In this document: positions 11,542 to 23,099 of the stretch, piece after piece
Layout of the letters: the number at the start of each line of letters is the position of its first letter
How positions within the stretch are numbered: the stretch's first letter is position 1
From: Neoceratodus forsteri
Lineage: Eukaryota > Chordata > Ceratodontiformes > Ceratodontidae
Assembly: GCA_016271365.2 (NCBI GenBank)
Contig: CM057452.1
Location: 1,241,641,001 to 1,241,705,000, forward strand
Length of the DNA: 64,000 nt
Reading direction: 5' to 3'
Notes under the pieces: model-generated
What the model saw: the letters and a program-made list of their open reading frames with translations, nothing else
The model's database searches: none
What the model was told of the DNA's origin: nothing
Made by a program: the position numbers and the translations under genes

Positions 11542-12222
11542 CTACAAGTCCTCTTGCACTGCTCTAATCTCATGATGAGCCAAGTCATTTGTCCCTAGGT
11601 GGACAATGACGTCCAGCTCGAACTCCCGTGCAGCTGTTCTTGTGATCCCGAGGATCCGCTTCCTGTCCCTCCAAGCCATGGCACCAGGCAGGCACCTTAC
11701 TTCAGTTTTCCCTGCTCCCCCCAGTTCTATCCCCCTAATAATTGAGTCTCCCACCAGGAGCTGCTTCCTTTCCCTGTGGTGTCCTCTGCCTCCTTCCTGT
11801 GGGCCTCCCTTGTGACAGTTGTCCTCAGCCTCCTTAGTCTCCTCTGTGGGTGCAGCCGTAGGGGAGCTATGCTCCACCAAAATGGTGTATGGATTGTGGA
11901 GTGGAACAACTGACTGGGTGTGCCTCTGTTCCACCATCCTCACCCTCCCTGAGCCCACTGTGGTCCAACTGCTGTACTTTCTTCACAACCTCTGAGGTAG
12001 TGGTGGTGGCTCTGATGCTCCCTGGATGGGGGAGGTTCCCTTCCTACTGTCCAGTGTGGCCTGGGGGATGGTTCCCTTACTACTGTCCAGTGTGGCCTGA
12101 AGATGGGCAACTTCCTCCCTCAGGGCAGAGAGTTGTCTGCAAATAGGGCAGCATCTCAGCCTCCAGAAAGACTCCCAGAAGACTGCTGCCCCACAGCCAT
12201 TACATTGCACTACTCCCCGCAT
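11542..12222 (-). pseudogene. CR1 ORF1: zinc-finger-like N terminus plus SGNH esterase
   Basis: The frame starting at 12222 opens with CNGCGAAVFWESF and LRCCPICRQLSALREEVAHL, a Cys-rich motif (CxxC, CxxC) followed by a short coiled coil, as in CR1 ORF1 proteins. After a frameshift, the frame at 11542-11958 contains LLVGDSIIRGIEL (codons for GDS at about 11743-11751), KRILGITRTAAREFELD and VIVHLGTNDLAHHE. The GDS and GTND blocks are the nucleophile and oxyanion-hole motifs of SGNH hydrolases, known in CR1 ORF1. The catalytic His near the C terminus is not identified because the frame ends at 11542. Confidence 0.8.
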
Positions 12223-12246
12223 GTTTATCTACTTTTTATGTTGTTG

Positions 12247-12250
<4 letters not shown>

Positions 12251-12282
<32 letters not shown>
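12251..12282. repeat. (TG)16 microsatellite
   Basis: This is an uninterrupted TG dinucleotide run between the CR1 ORF1 start and the presumed CR1 5' UTR. Confidence 0.97.
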
Positions 12283-12283
<1 letters not shown>

Positions 12284-12430
12284 TTGGTTTGTTATATAAA
12301 AATATATATATTATACAATGCGTATGCTTATATTGTCAGTGTGTGCTAGAGAGGACATGACAGTGATATGCACCTTGCACTTTGAGAAATGATGTCAGAA
12401 CCCCAGGTATAAAGGAACTATTTCCAGGGG

Positions 12431-12895
12431 TGGGTGGGTGGGTGAGGGTGGAAAGGGTTGGGCCTAAACTGTGCCTCATGAAACAATCATCTAAAAGCAC
12501 TTACCCACCACTGCGATGAGTGCCTTCCTGTCAGCAAGATGCCCTACACAACAATTTGACAGAGAAAATACCCTGCTAATCAAACAGAAAAATCCAGACA
12601 TCCAAGTCAGACACAGGTAAACCTCCCCAGCCCCAAAACAGCCTGGTGGTTTGTTAGCCACAAAGAAAAATCAAATATGCAGTTATTTCAACCCTTCTGA
12701 AGATGCTCACAAGATAAGCAGTTTTGAAAACCCCTTTCCTGAATTAAAAACTAAAATAATTAAACACAAAGCAGTACCAATGTAAGACTGTGAAGTAAGG
12801 AAAACTTCCCTCAGATGTAAGCAAGAGAGAGATTTGTTGCAGATATCTAGTCCAATATAGTATATCCCATGCAGCTTCTCAGTTGCTTCAAAGCT
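12431..12895. other. unassigned stretch before the 2A LINE resumes
   Basis: I see no coding similarity on either strand. It contains a GGTGGGTGGGTGGG run at about 12430-12444. It may be CR1 5' UTR, or an older fragment carried in with the insertions that split the 2A LINE. No target duplication matching the left junction at 6196 was found. Confidence 0.5.
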
Positions 12896-14652
12896 ACCAT
12901 GGATCTCTCCCGATATACTAACCCACCTCCGAATCAGAGACAAGGCCTGGAAAACCTATAAGACTTCCAAATCCCATGCCGACCTCCAGACCTACAGAGT
13001 GCTCCACAATTATAGTACTAAAATAATCCACCAAGCAAAGGCCAACTACTTCTCATGCGCATTCAATTCTTCCTCCCGTCTCCCATCTCATTTCTGGAAG
13101 GTGGTCAAATCGCTTCTATGCCCGCCATCACAACCACCAATCCCATCCCTGCAGGTTGGTGGTCATACCATCACTGACCCCTCAGCAGTTGCCGCCTTGT
13201 TTAACACTGTCTTCACTACCAGCCATGCTACTCCCAGGGCCACCCCGCACCAGGCTCAGCATGCCCCCACTGACACCACTTCTTGTGGTGCTGCAGCTCA
13301 GCCTTTCTCCTTCCTGCATGTCACCCCATTGAGGTATATAATGCACTGGCTGCCCTTAACCCTGAAAAGGGAAAATGTCCCATGGGGTTGGACTCCAAAA
13401 TACTCCACCTGTCAGCCCCTGACATAGCTCAACTCATAGCTGCCCTATTTAACTTATCATTCATCCTAGCAGATGTCCCCACTGAGTGGAAACATGCCAC
13501 TGTAATCCCACTTCCAAAGGGTGGTGATGCCTCAAACCCAAGCAACTACTGGCCCATCTCCCTCCTACCAACCCTTACCAAGATACAAGAATGCTTGTTT
13601 CTCTCTCACCTATCCACTATCTAGACTCCTCTTCCTTCTTTTCCCCCTACCAGTATGGCTTTAGGAAATCCCATTCCACTACCACCTCCCTTCTTAGGAT
13701 TACTGACTCCATCCTCTCAGGGATGGATGCTGGCCACATCACTGCTGCCATCTTTATCGACCTGGCAAAGGCTTTTGATACGGTGACTCACTCTCTTCTC
13801 CTGACAAAACTCGCTAAGGCAGCCCTATCTGGCTGGGCCACATCTTGGTTCCACTCTTACCTCACTGGGAGATCCCAAGCTGTCCATATCAGAGCGTCCA
13901 TGTCGGACCCCCTCCCAGTCACATCAGGAGTGCCTCAAGGATCTGTCCTAGGCCCCCTCCTATCCTCAGTCTTTCTAAATGATCTGCCTTCTGCCTGCAC
14001 AAACTCCGCCATCCATATGTACGCAGACAACATGATGCTATACGCATCCAGCCCCTCGCCCTCTGAAGTTGCATCCAGACTTCAGCACAACTTCATCACA
14101 GTCCAGCACTGGCTCTGCTCAAATAATCTCCTCCTAAATGCTAGCAAAACAGTCTCCTTAACCTTTGGGATGAGGCAGAAAATTTCTAGGCTCCCTTCAC
14201 CATTAGTTTTTCACACCCTGGAAGGGTCTCCACTGGAGTCCTGCACTACCTTCAGATATCTCAGTGTCTGGCTTGACCAGCACCTCAGCTTTTCCGCACA
14301 TATTGACTCCTTACTTAAGAAGCTGCACCCAAGGCTTGGTGCACTTTACCAAAATCGTGACAACATACCCCTTCCAGCCAGGAAGGACATTGTAAATAAA
14401 ATGATCCTCCCAGTCCTCGACTATGGGGACATAGTCTACAGTGCCAGCCCAAAGACCACATTAGCTAGGCTGGACCCTCTCTTCCACTCTTTTTGCCTCT
14501 TTGCCCTAAACAGCCCCTACTCCACACACCACTGTGCCCTATATCAAGCAATGAACCTCACCTCACTTGACTATCGCAGGCTAACTCACTGTGCAAAAAT
14601 TACAGCCAAGCATTTGTCTCAGTGGCTCCCTTCCTACCTCATGACATCTTAA
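12896..14652 (+). pseudogene. 2A LINE reverse transcriptase, catalytic YADD mutated to YADN
   Basis: The RT begins PWISPDILTHLRIRDKAWK. After frameshifts at about 13300-13400 and 13600 it shows KGGDASNPSNYWPISLLPTL, YQYGFRKSHSTTTSLL and AAIFIDLAKAFDTVTHSLL, then WFHSYLTGRSQAV, SGVPQGSVLGPLLSSVFLND and MYADNMMLYASS. The catalytic box at 14020-14031 is YADN rather than YADD, so the second metal-binding Asp is lost. The C-terminal region (FRYLSVWLDQHLSFSAHID, MILPVLDYGDIVY, YSTHHCALYQAM) is well preserved over one 353-codon frame. From memory the RT resembles Maui/Rex-type vertebrate LINEs, but this is not certain. Confidence 0.85.
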
Positions 14653-15337
14653 CAAACCCTAGTGCACAATCATGCACACTCAGAAACTGAGACTCCTGGT
14701 CCCTAGCTGTCCCATACTGATCTTCCTCCACAGGGAAATCAGGGTTCAGCTACCGCATTCCCTCACTGTGGAACTCCCTCCCAGCTAACATTCATTGCAT
14801 CACCTCCCTGTCGCACCTAAACTCCATGCTCCAAGATCATTTCGTCCCCACCTGTGCTTGTGTCTAGGAGCCTACCAAAAACTAGGCAGTTCTTTGTGAA
14901 TGTTGGCACTTAGCAAATGTGTAATTCATCAGTATCTAACTATTGTCCACTCGACTTATACTGTATCTCATATAGTTAAAAACTTAATTTTGTTATACAC
15001 TTGCTGTATGTAACTGTGCTACCAACTGCCACACTCAGTCCTGTATGTAGTGGTTTCTGAACCAAATGTTAGTGATCTTCCACAATGTATTCACTTGTCA
15101 ATCCTGACTTCAAGTGTTTTCTCATACCGTACATACTGTGGTTACCAATTTGTCTCTCTCAAGCTACTACTGACATGTAACCAGATCCTAATGTTAATAT
15201 TTCTCCCACTATGTATTTTCTTATCTATACTGTATAAACTGTTTTCCTATGTTCTCCCCTCCCAGGATGCATCTGTAATCGAGCAGTACTCGGCTCAGTA
15301 TGCCTTCCTAGTAAAACACGTAAATAAATAAATAAAT
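12896..15337 (+). mobile_element. 3' part of the 2A-bearing LINE
   Basis: This continues the element at 4735-6196 after the 6.7-kb interruption. It holds the RT (12896-14652) and a 3' UTR of about 690 bp, ending in the tail AAATAAATAAATAAATAC at 15320-15337. A short-repeat tail rather than poly(A) is normal for this superfamily. The whole reconstructed element would be about 3.9 kb without its insertions. Confidence 0.8.
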
Positions 15338-17230
15338 ACGATCCACTGGCAATGGAGTGCAGTGGAGCATCTGTGAAATGAGATTTGATTCCTGTTCCTG
15401 GATTACATGTGTTTGTTTTTTATTTTGTCTTAAGTTTTGTACGATTGACAATTCTCCCCTCACTAGGGTTGCGTCCTCCTCAGAAGTGGTTATTTTAATG
15501 TAGGGCGTCAGCCCCTATAACAGGTGGTGCAAGAAGAAGACCACCCCAACACAAAGCAAGTTTTTCTGTGTGGTTTTAGCTGTTATTACTGCTCAGTGTG
15601 ATTACTGAGTGCTATAGTTGTTGTTGCGCTGATTTTGTCTGCTACATATTGACCCCATGCCCCATTTGAGTCATAAAAATAGACTCACTGGTGTGTTATT
15701 AATAATGTGTCGAGGGTGACTACTTGAAAATTGCATCAGTGAGTTTCTATCCATTGATTTGGGATACACTTTTGTCCAAATTCCTCTATCAGGTTTCTTC
15801 CCAAACAAAACATCTAGAAAATGCATTTACAAGAAATTAAAGTTTAAGGTGAACTTCAGATTGATGTTAGTTGCTTATAACTAACTGATAAATTGCTGCA
15901 ATTCTTGCTCACTCACATTCTATAACAAAACCAGTGTGTCAATATAGGATCTGCAAAATTCTATATTGGTGAATAATGGACCCCTTTCTGGATTCTGAGT
16001 CACTTTTTCCCCACTTTTTAAGATAAATGGTTGCATAATTTGAAGCAAACAGGGTCCCCATTGCTGTCTCTTTTTGTTGCAGATAATATTTTATCAAAAA
16101 TAAATAAGTTACACTTAAAGATTTTTTCTGCTAAGCTACACAGAAATTCTACCTATTCCACTGTGTAAAGATCAGATCTAATAAGGACAACCAGGAGTGA
16201 CTCCAACCCCCCCCCCAATCATGGGGTATGTTGGCATATAACAATGTAATACTGATGTTTACCAACAGTAGCTTTCTTAACCACTACATGTTCAATAACA
16301 TTGAGAAAATTCATCATATGATGCAAGTATGCTGGATACATGGGTGCAATTGTCTTGATATGTGCATTGATGTACCTGGATAAAGGTTCTATCAGGTCAA
16401 CAATATCGGAAATACTGTAATGTAGCAGCCTGGAGTTTTACTGGATTTTTGTGTAATTTAGACAGCATTTATACTGCGTCCATCACTGGTGTCATCGCAG
16501 TCAGATATTGTTTGACTGTTTTAGTTATTACATTATTATGAAAAGCTGTATCTATGCATATATCAATGTCTCTTTTAAACTGCATTTTGGGATCTGTGTC
16601 TAGAATAAAATTACTTATATTGTAACTGTATCAGTATTTCAAGCTCATAGTCAGTGGAATCCATAAGCACTATTGGTCACCCTTGTTGGCAGGTTTCATG
16701 GCTATGGATCTATTTTCTCAAAGCTGTTTCATAACATTCAGTTCTTCCCTGCACAGTTCACATAGTGTGGGCTTGGTACAATTTTAAATGATTATTCCAT
16801 ATCATCATCTTCACATAAGTTGCAAAACATCATTACCACTGGCTTCATTGGTGGGATAAACTAAGATTTATGTGATAGCTGAATCTGTTGCTTACGTGAT
16901 AACAAATGTGAATTTGTGACCCCCTTATCTAATTCAAGCAGTTGTTCTGCACCTCTATTGTGGAAAAACACTTCAAATTCAGTAACCTGGTAAACTTATT
17001 AAGATCAATGATGGTATCAAATGGATTCACTGACTGTGTAGGTACATACAAAAATTAAACCTTTTGGAAGTACCTTCATTTCCATTTCATTTAGAGTGTA
17101 TTTGGAAATATTTACCAAGCTAAAAATGTCACAGTTTAAATTAAATGTCCTCATATCTAGTAGCATCAGTGAAGTGAACAAATTAAGTAGCAAAGCAAAT
17201 TTTTTCAGCATCACATACCACTAGCATCCT
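15338..17230 (-). mobile_element. decayed Penelope-like element (PLE)
   Basis: Minus-strand translation shows PLE RT blocks without one long frame. At 17017-17214 and onward it reads NEMEMKVLPKGLIFVCTYTV then TIIDLNKFTRLL, the N-terminal block of PLE RTs. At about 16420-16480 is MLSKLHKNPVKL, like the PKIHK block. At about 16050-16090 is the ETAMGTLFASNYATIYL-like block (PLE A-M-G-T). At about 15740-15810 is MHFLDVLFGKKPDRGIWTKV and YPKSMDRNSL. No GIY-YIG endonuclease is seen, so the 3' coding end seems deleted. Sequence near 15470-15510 (element strand TTCTGAGGAGGACGCAACCC) resembles the CTGAGGAAG-type motif in many PLE 3' ends. Many stops mark it as old. Confidence 0.65.
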
Positions 17231-17773
17231 TCTCATCCCCACTGTGTCTTGTCTTGTTTACATAGTAACAAAGAAAAAAAATCTAACAAAAACAAATAAA
17301 TTAAAACTTAAGTGTTAATTCCTCTCTTACTCTGTCCCGAATCTGGATTTATCTGAGTGCTGCTATCTTTCTGTTATCTTCTCTCCTTACTCATATACCT
17401 CAACCAGGTGTTTTTTCTGTCCTGTTTAAAGTCTGCTGTCAGCTCAACACCTCCAGAAAAATGAAAACAAAAAATAAAAAGTGTTCCAGTTTCCTGTCTG
17501 TTGTTTTCTGTTTTGCACAAATGTGCAGTGCTTATACTTTCACTCACTTCTCTCACTATTTTTCTAGTAAAGCACTATGATATACAGTGCATGTGAAAAG
17601 CATGATATACAGACAATATCTAGTCACCAAATAGTGTTTTGCCAGTCCTAAAGTTGATATATGCTGGTGTGCTCTAGCAGTCTCCCACTATAGCGCCTGA
17701 TGTAATTTGTAAAGCACTTTATTGTAGCTAACTTACTCTTCTGTGGCTCATTTGGATGTTGGACAGTTATTCC
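17231..17773. other. unassigned A/T-rich stretch
   Basis: I recognise nothing coding here. The small frame at 17374-17556 (minus) has no recognisable domain. It could be the upstream part of the PLE, which would be expected here, but no motif supports that. Confidence 0.4.
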
Positions 17774-19159
17774 AAGATGGTGGCCACGCTGCTAGTTGTC
17801 TACAAGAAGCAGCACCAGCTCAGTTTTATTTTGTCAATGTATTTATTTATTTTGTTATTGTAGTTTGTTATTTGAGTTTTATTTATTTGGATAGTTAAGT
17901 AGCTTTTGGTAGTAAGTTAAGGAAGGAAAAGTGAGTTAGTAAGGTCTAGGTGGTGTAACTGGCTTAGAGAAGGGTTTTAACTTCGAGTTTGACAATTTTT
18001 ATTTGTCCAGTGCTGTCGCATAGGAAACTGTCGGTAAAGTTTGTAACCCAATTAGCCTAATGACTCTTACCTGCCAGGAGTATTGAGGAGTATTGAGACG
18101 TGTGACCGGAGGATTAAACCGGGAGTTTGGAGTCTGGAGTAAGCAACTGTCATCCGGAAGAAGGAACCATAGTAGCAGGGCCTGCGGAGAGTCGGAGTGT
18201 CTCAGTGGTTGTATCATAGCAGGAACAGCATCGGTTTCATGCAACTGTGAGCAGGGAAACTATGGAGTTTGGAGCTGTGGTATTTTAAATATCATAAGGA
18301 TTGTTAGCAGGGATTCCCTTGCCTTACCTGGGAAGGGTGGCCTTTGAACTTTTGCTGAGTCAGGCAGGAAGCAAGGGCTTGTGGTCTACTGGAAAGTGGG
18401 AAGGGGCTTATTTGTTTCCTAAGCAGCCCAGGGAGGTCAGCTAGTGGGCTGTCTTAGCCTAGGAGCTGTAGTCGTGGGCTCGGCAGGTGAGGAAGCGGCT
18501 GCCTCCTGGGTCTGTGCTGGGGGTCTTTTGCTTAATCAGTCCTAACTGGCACTCCAGTTACTGTTTGCGCCTCCCCAATAGCTGTGGAGGCAGCTGCGGG
18601 GGGTTAGGTACTTGTCAGTGCTTTGTGGAACCTGCTTTTTGATTGGAAGTTCTGAAGAAGGTTTGCATATTGGATTTGGATTTGATACTGGACACATAAA
18701 GGACTCTCTGTGGAGTTGTATGCCCATTTGGGTGAGAGCTTAACTTGTTTCGGATTTCTTATTACTCATTAAGAGATGGGATTTTTTGCTTTAAAAAACT
18801 AAGAGTCGGAACAGATTGATTTTGCTAATTACTGGAAATACATTGGCAGTGAAAGTGCCTTGCAATTTTAATTTTTTTCCATTAAGTTTCTGGCTGGCTG
18901 GTCAGGTTTAAAGTGAGAGCTGAATCTGGCTGATCTCTTCTAGTCATGTCATAAAAGGTGGGAGCTCTTTAGACCATAATAATTCAAAAACTTTGAAGAC
19001 TTATTCTGACTGTGACTGTTTCTTAATTTGGACTTACATACTGTGCTGCTAAACTTTTTAGTATAGAGTATTGTATCTGTTTTTAGTTTTGGGGTAAGGT
19101 GTGGATGATTGTAAGAGTATTTGAGTATTGTATGTTTGGGTGTTGGCTAAATTTGTATT

Positions 19160-21333
19160 TTGGGGTTGTTTATTCACTGGTATCTGCTTAGTGTGTTGAA
19201 GATGTGTTGGGAAGACATAAGGACAGTTGGGTATTATTCCCCCTCCAGGCTCAGGGACCTCAGTCCTTTTTTCTGTCCTCCACTGTCACCAGAGGTATAC
19301 AGATGGTGTAGGGCTTTAGGGATTGTTAGAAGGAGAAGGAGGATGAGGGCTGGGCCTGGACAGGGAATGGAAAGGAGTGGGCAGACAGGAATAGTGGGGA
19401 CAAGGAGATGCCCTGGGGTGAATTGGGTCCAGGAAAGGGATCCTCCCTGTCTGGTTCCCATACCCAAGGGTTCTGCTTGTAGAAGGCAGTCAGCATGGTC
19501 ATCCTCGTATTCTCATTCTATTAGGGCGGTGTTATGCAATGCCAGGTCTATTAACTCATTGCCTCCACAGGAGCTTTCTGAAGTTACAGCACTTGTCTCT
19601 TGTATACTGTTAACAGTTAATCCTGGGCACTTCTAAGCAAAATCAAGCCATAATTGGCATGCAGCAAACAAATGCTAATAGCACAAAAACTGTAAGTGCT
19701 AGACACAAAGTATGAGTGGCAAAATTGTTCAGCATAAAATTACCTTTCCAACAGTGATATGCAAGGAATAGCAGGTAATTCAGTTTTATTTCTGTGCTGG
19801 TCAAAACAGCAAAACAAAATATTTTTTCCACTAAAAAAATGTACCATAAACCTTTTTTTGTTGGGAAATATGTAACATAGCAACACCAAATTAAGCATCC
19901 AGACATTAGATGTAATTTTAATAATTTGTTTATAAAGCAAACAGCTATTTCTGTAGTATTAAACATAATTTTTCCCCATTTGAGTCAAGGTGTGTTGGTG
20001 AGGTTTGAGGGACAAATCTGAACCATACACACTATGCCATAAACAAATCCATATAACTCCTAAAGTATACATGACACACACAACGTATCAGTGGCAAGGT
20101 TGTTCCACACAAAATTGCCTTTCCAATGGTTCTATGCAATCAACTGTACTCAATTTGTTTTTTGTTTTATACTGGCTAAGATACCCAGAATGTGTATTTT
20201 CTTCAAAATGCTTAGGTGGTTCTAGATTGACAAAATGTCATAAACAAATATGAATAACTCCTAAAGTGAACATGATACACACAAAGTGTCAGTGGCAAGG
20301 GTGTCCAGCACAGCAGTACCTTTCTAATGGTACTATGCAGTCAATTCTAATCAATTCTGGCTGACAAGTAATATTAAAATATGTGAGTGACTTCTCCAGA
20401 TATTTCATGGGCACACAGGAAGTCTGTAGGAGACTTTTGTAGGCGTTCTGGGACATACTGTAGTTAGATTTGCTGACACCTACAAACGTTTCTAAGAGGC
20501 AATGAGTTAAGAACAAAACTGCTATAATAGCAGATTTTGTTGGATTATCTGACCTGGCATGCATCACCGAGACCTGGCTGGATGAGAATGCTGGCCCAGT
20601 TTTGACATCAGCAATTCCGGCTGTGTACTTGGTGATACACCACCCCAGGATGGATCGTAGGGTCATGGGTGTTGCCATCTGTTTTAGATCAGAGCTGGGC
20701 CTAATGGAGGTACCAGTGAGGACTACCAACTCCTTTGAATGTATTATGGATGAGGGTGTGGGGTGCAGGATACATCTCATCTACTGTCCACCAGGTGACA
20801 GGAATGTTTTCCTGCCGGAAGTCACAGACTTCATTGTTGACCTGACATTGGGATCCCCCAGATGGTTGGTTCTGGGGGATTTCAATGCATGGGTCAATGA
20901 TGAACTCTTGCAGTTTGGTCAGGACTTCCTCTAGTTAATGTTTTCACTGGGCTTCACACATATTCTTTCCTCCTCAACCCATACTGGTGGTCATTCATTG
21001 GACTTGGTGTTCCTACTGGGGATGGAGATATCCAATTTGGTGGTGGAACCAGTCGGGTGGTCTGACCATCATACCACTGGGTTCAGTTTTGAGGCCACCC
21101 CTAATAGGCCAGCCCCTATGGAGATGGTCTGGTACTGCCCATTGAGGGGCATTTCCCCAGATGGCCTGATGGCAGTACTGGACCTATCGGGTTTACTGAG
21201 TGAATGCATGGATCCAAGGGACCTGGTACTAGCCTATGATAAGGCGGTGGTAGGGGCCCAGGATTCCATTGCTCCTGTCCATGTTCACCCCTCACTCTTC
21301 GCCCAAGGTCTCCTTGGTTTGATGAGACTCTGA
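19160..21333 (+). pseudogene. L2 copy 2 leader and endonuclease, split by an insert
   Basis: The leader (19160-19550) reads RRCPGVNWVQERDPPCLVPI and AVLCNARSI, matching copy 1. Coding resumes after the TTAA insert at 20511 with KTAIIADFVG, LACITETWLDENAGPVLTSA, SPRWLVLGDFNAW, HSLDLVFLLGMEI and VGWSDHHTTGF. A stop at 20932-20934 separates the two EN frames (20602-20934 and 20938-21333). EN core residues (GDFN, SDH) are present. The insertion point falls exactly between the Asn-Ala-Arg-Ser block and the following helix, which allowed the empty site to be inferred from copy 1. Confidence 0.87.
19551..20510. mobile_element. TTAA-flanked 960-bp element, piggyBac-type MITE
   Basis: The insert in L2 copy 2 begins TTAACTCATTGCCTC (19551-19565) and ends with the exact reverse complement GAGGCAATGAGTTAA (20496-20510). 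This gives 15-bp termini including a TTAA at each end. Alignment with L2 copy 1 shows that removing the insert and one TTAA restores the L2 sequence with no gained or lost base, so TTAA is the target duplication. TTAA targeting is the signature of piggyBac transposases. There is no coding capacity, so it is non-autonomous. Internally, CACACAAMGTRTCAGTGGCAAG-like and ATAACTCCTAAAGT blocks repeat at about 19706, 20069 and 20269, forming direct repeats about 200 bp apart in the right half. Confidence 0.85.
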
Positions 21334-21338
21334 GGGAG

Positions 21339-23099
21339 TTGAGGAGAGTTGGACAAAGGCTAGAGAGATGCTGGCGGAAGTCGGGCCTGGATTGTGACAA
21401 ACTTAGTCTGATGGACCATTATGTGGTCTATCAATCAGCAATCACCAGTAAGAAGGCAATATTCCTGTCCAGAGAGATTGCTGCTGCACAGAATCGACCA
21501 GCTCAGCTTTTCCAGACTGTGGACAGATTGTGCAATCCAATCTGTCTTCAGCCTGCAAGTGCTTTTTCTCAAGAATGGTGTGAGGAGTTTGCTCCATTCT
21601 TATCAGATAAGGTTGCCACAATCAGGTCTGGTATCCACTTGACCTTCCCTAATGGGAGCTGTTGTTTTCAGCAGGAGATGTCACACACCCAGTTTGTGTG
21701 GTTTGACTTCAGCCTTCCCACAATCAATGACATTGTGATGATCATCCAGTCATTGCGTCCGACCAACTGTAGTTGGGACCCAGGACCCACATGTCTCCTA
21801 GTGGGCTGTGTGGATAAAATCAGTCCAGCCCTTGCTGAGATAGTCTGGAGATCTTTGGAGAGAGGGATCTTTCCTGATCCTCTGAAGGAGGCTGTGGTTC
21901 AGCTCCTTCTTAAGAAGTCCTCCTTGGACCTGAATTGTCTGGCTAACTACAGGCCTGTCTCTAACCTGCCCTTTGTGGGTAAGGTTATTGAGAATATGTT
22001 CATGTCACAGCTGGATGATCATTTGACCAGCCACAATGTCTATGATTCTCTCCAGTCTGGATTTAGGAAGAGACATCGTACTGAGCCAGCTCTTGTTCGG
22101 GTACTAAATGACCTCCTAATAGCGAGAGATCGAAGGACCTGTTCTATCTTGGCCCTTCTTGATCTCTCTGCAGTATTTGACACCGTGGACCATGGTGTGC
22201 TATTGGAGCACTTGTGGTTCATCTGTGGACTGTCTGGTACAGTCCTCAGTTGGTTTCAATCTTTCCTTGAGGGTAGAACTCAGAGAGTGGTGTCTGAGAT
22301 TTTTCCTTGGCATCACTCCCCCTATCCTGTGGGGTGCTGCAGGGCTCCATTTTGGCACCCATGTTGTTTGCGGTGTACTTGCTGCCATTGGGAGTGATTA
22401 TTAGGCAGTACAGCTTGAGTTTTCACTGCTATGCAGATGATACTCAGCTGTACATATCCTTTGTGCCCAGCCAAGATGCTGCCATTTCAGTCTTTAACAA
22501 CTGTCTCACCGAAATCCAGGATTGGGTGAATGTGAGTTGGCTGCCGTTGAACCCAGAAAAAAATGGAGGTGTTGGTTGTGGACCCAGGTAGCCGCGAGGT
22601 GGGTTTGTTGGTGGGATCACCTTCAGGTTTATTTCTTGGGGGTGTTCAGCTAACTACCTCAGACCAGGTGCGGAACCTGGACGTTGTGTTTGATGACTGT
22701 TTGACACTTAAATCTCAGGTGTCGGCAGTTGTCAAAGCCTTTTTTTACCATCTGAGGAATATCGCCCGAGTGAAGCACCTGGTTCCTTCCGACGATCTTC
22801 CAACTTTGGTCCACACCTTCGTTACCTCCCATCTTGACTACTGCAAAGCTCTTTACCTTAGGTTACCGGGGGTTGATATCCACCGCATGCAGCTTGTGCA
22901 GAATGTGGCAGCCAGGCTATTGACTGGCTCATCTAGGACCAGTCATATAATGCCTGTGCTCCACAGACTGCACTGGCTACCAATATGCTGGTGGATCACC
23001 TTCAAGGTCAGTTTGCTAACCTATAAGGCCCTACATGATCAGGGACCTAGTTACCTGAAAGATCTTCTTCATCCTTACTGTCCCTTCCACTCTCTCTGA
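21339..23099 (+). pseudogene. L2 copy 2 reverse transcriptase
   Basis: Three overlapping frames (21339-22397, 22307-22591, 22563-23099) give a nearly whole RT. The blocks are VVQLLLKKSSLDLNCLANYR, PVSNLPFVGKVIENMF, SLQSGFRKRHRTEPAL, LALLDLSAVFDTVDHGVLL, GVLQGSILAPMLFAVYLLPL and FHCYADDTQLYISF (YADD at 22430-22441). They are followed by NVDVVFDDCLTLKSQVSAVV-like thumb text and HRLHWLPICWWITFK at the C terminus. Two single-base shifts (about 22300-22400 and about 22560) are the main damage. The PQG motif is LQG here. The 3' UTR follows directly. Confidence 0.88.

Larger units (their letters stand above)
8271..12430 (-). mobile_element. CR1 LINE, long copy with both ORFs
   Basis: This is a minus-strand CR1 with ORF1 (11542-12222), ORF2 endonuclease (about 10262-11175) and RT (8384-9855), plus its 3' tail. 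The tail at 8272-8294 is ACATAGAA repeated on the plus strand, the short terminal repeat type used by CR1. Upstream of ORF1 are a (TG)n run and a TATA-like TATACCTGGGG-type segment at about 12404-12420, which may be the 5' UTR. The 5' boundary is uncertain by a few hundred bases. Several frameshifts break ORF2. It lies in the same orientation as the Crack-like fragment it abuts. Confidence 0.85.

Noticed and set aside
19551..20510. Insert in L2 copy 2 as a LINE or SINE insertion
   Set aside because: It has exact inverted termini and a TTAA duplication with no tail, which fits a DNA transposon instead.
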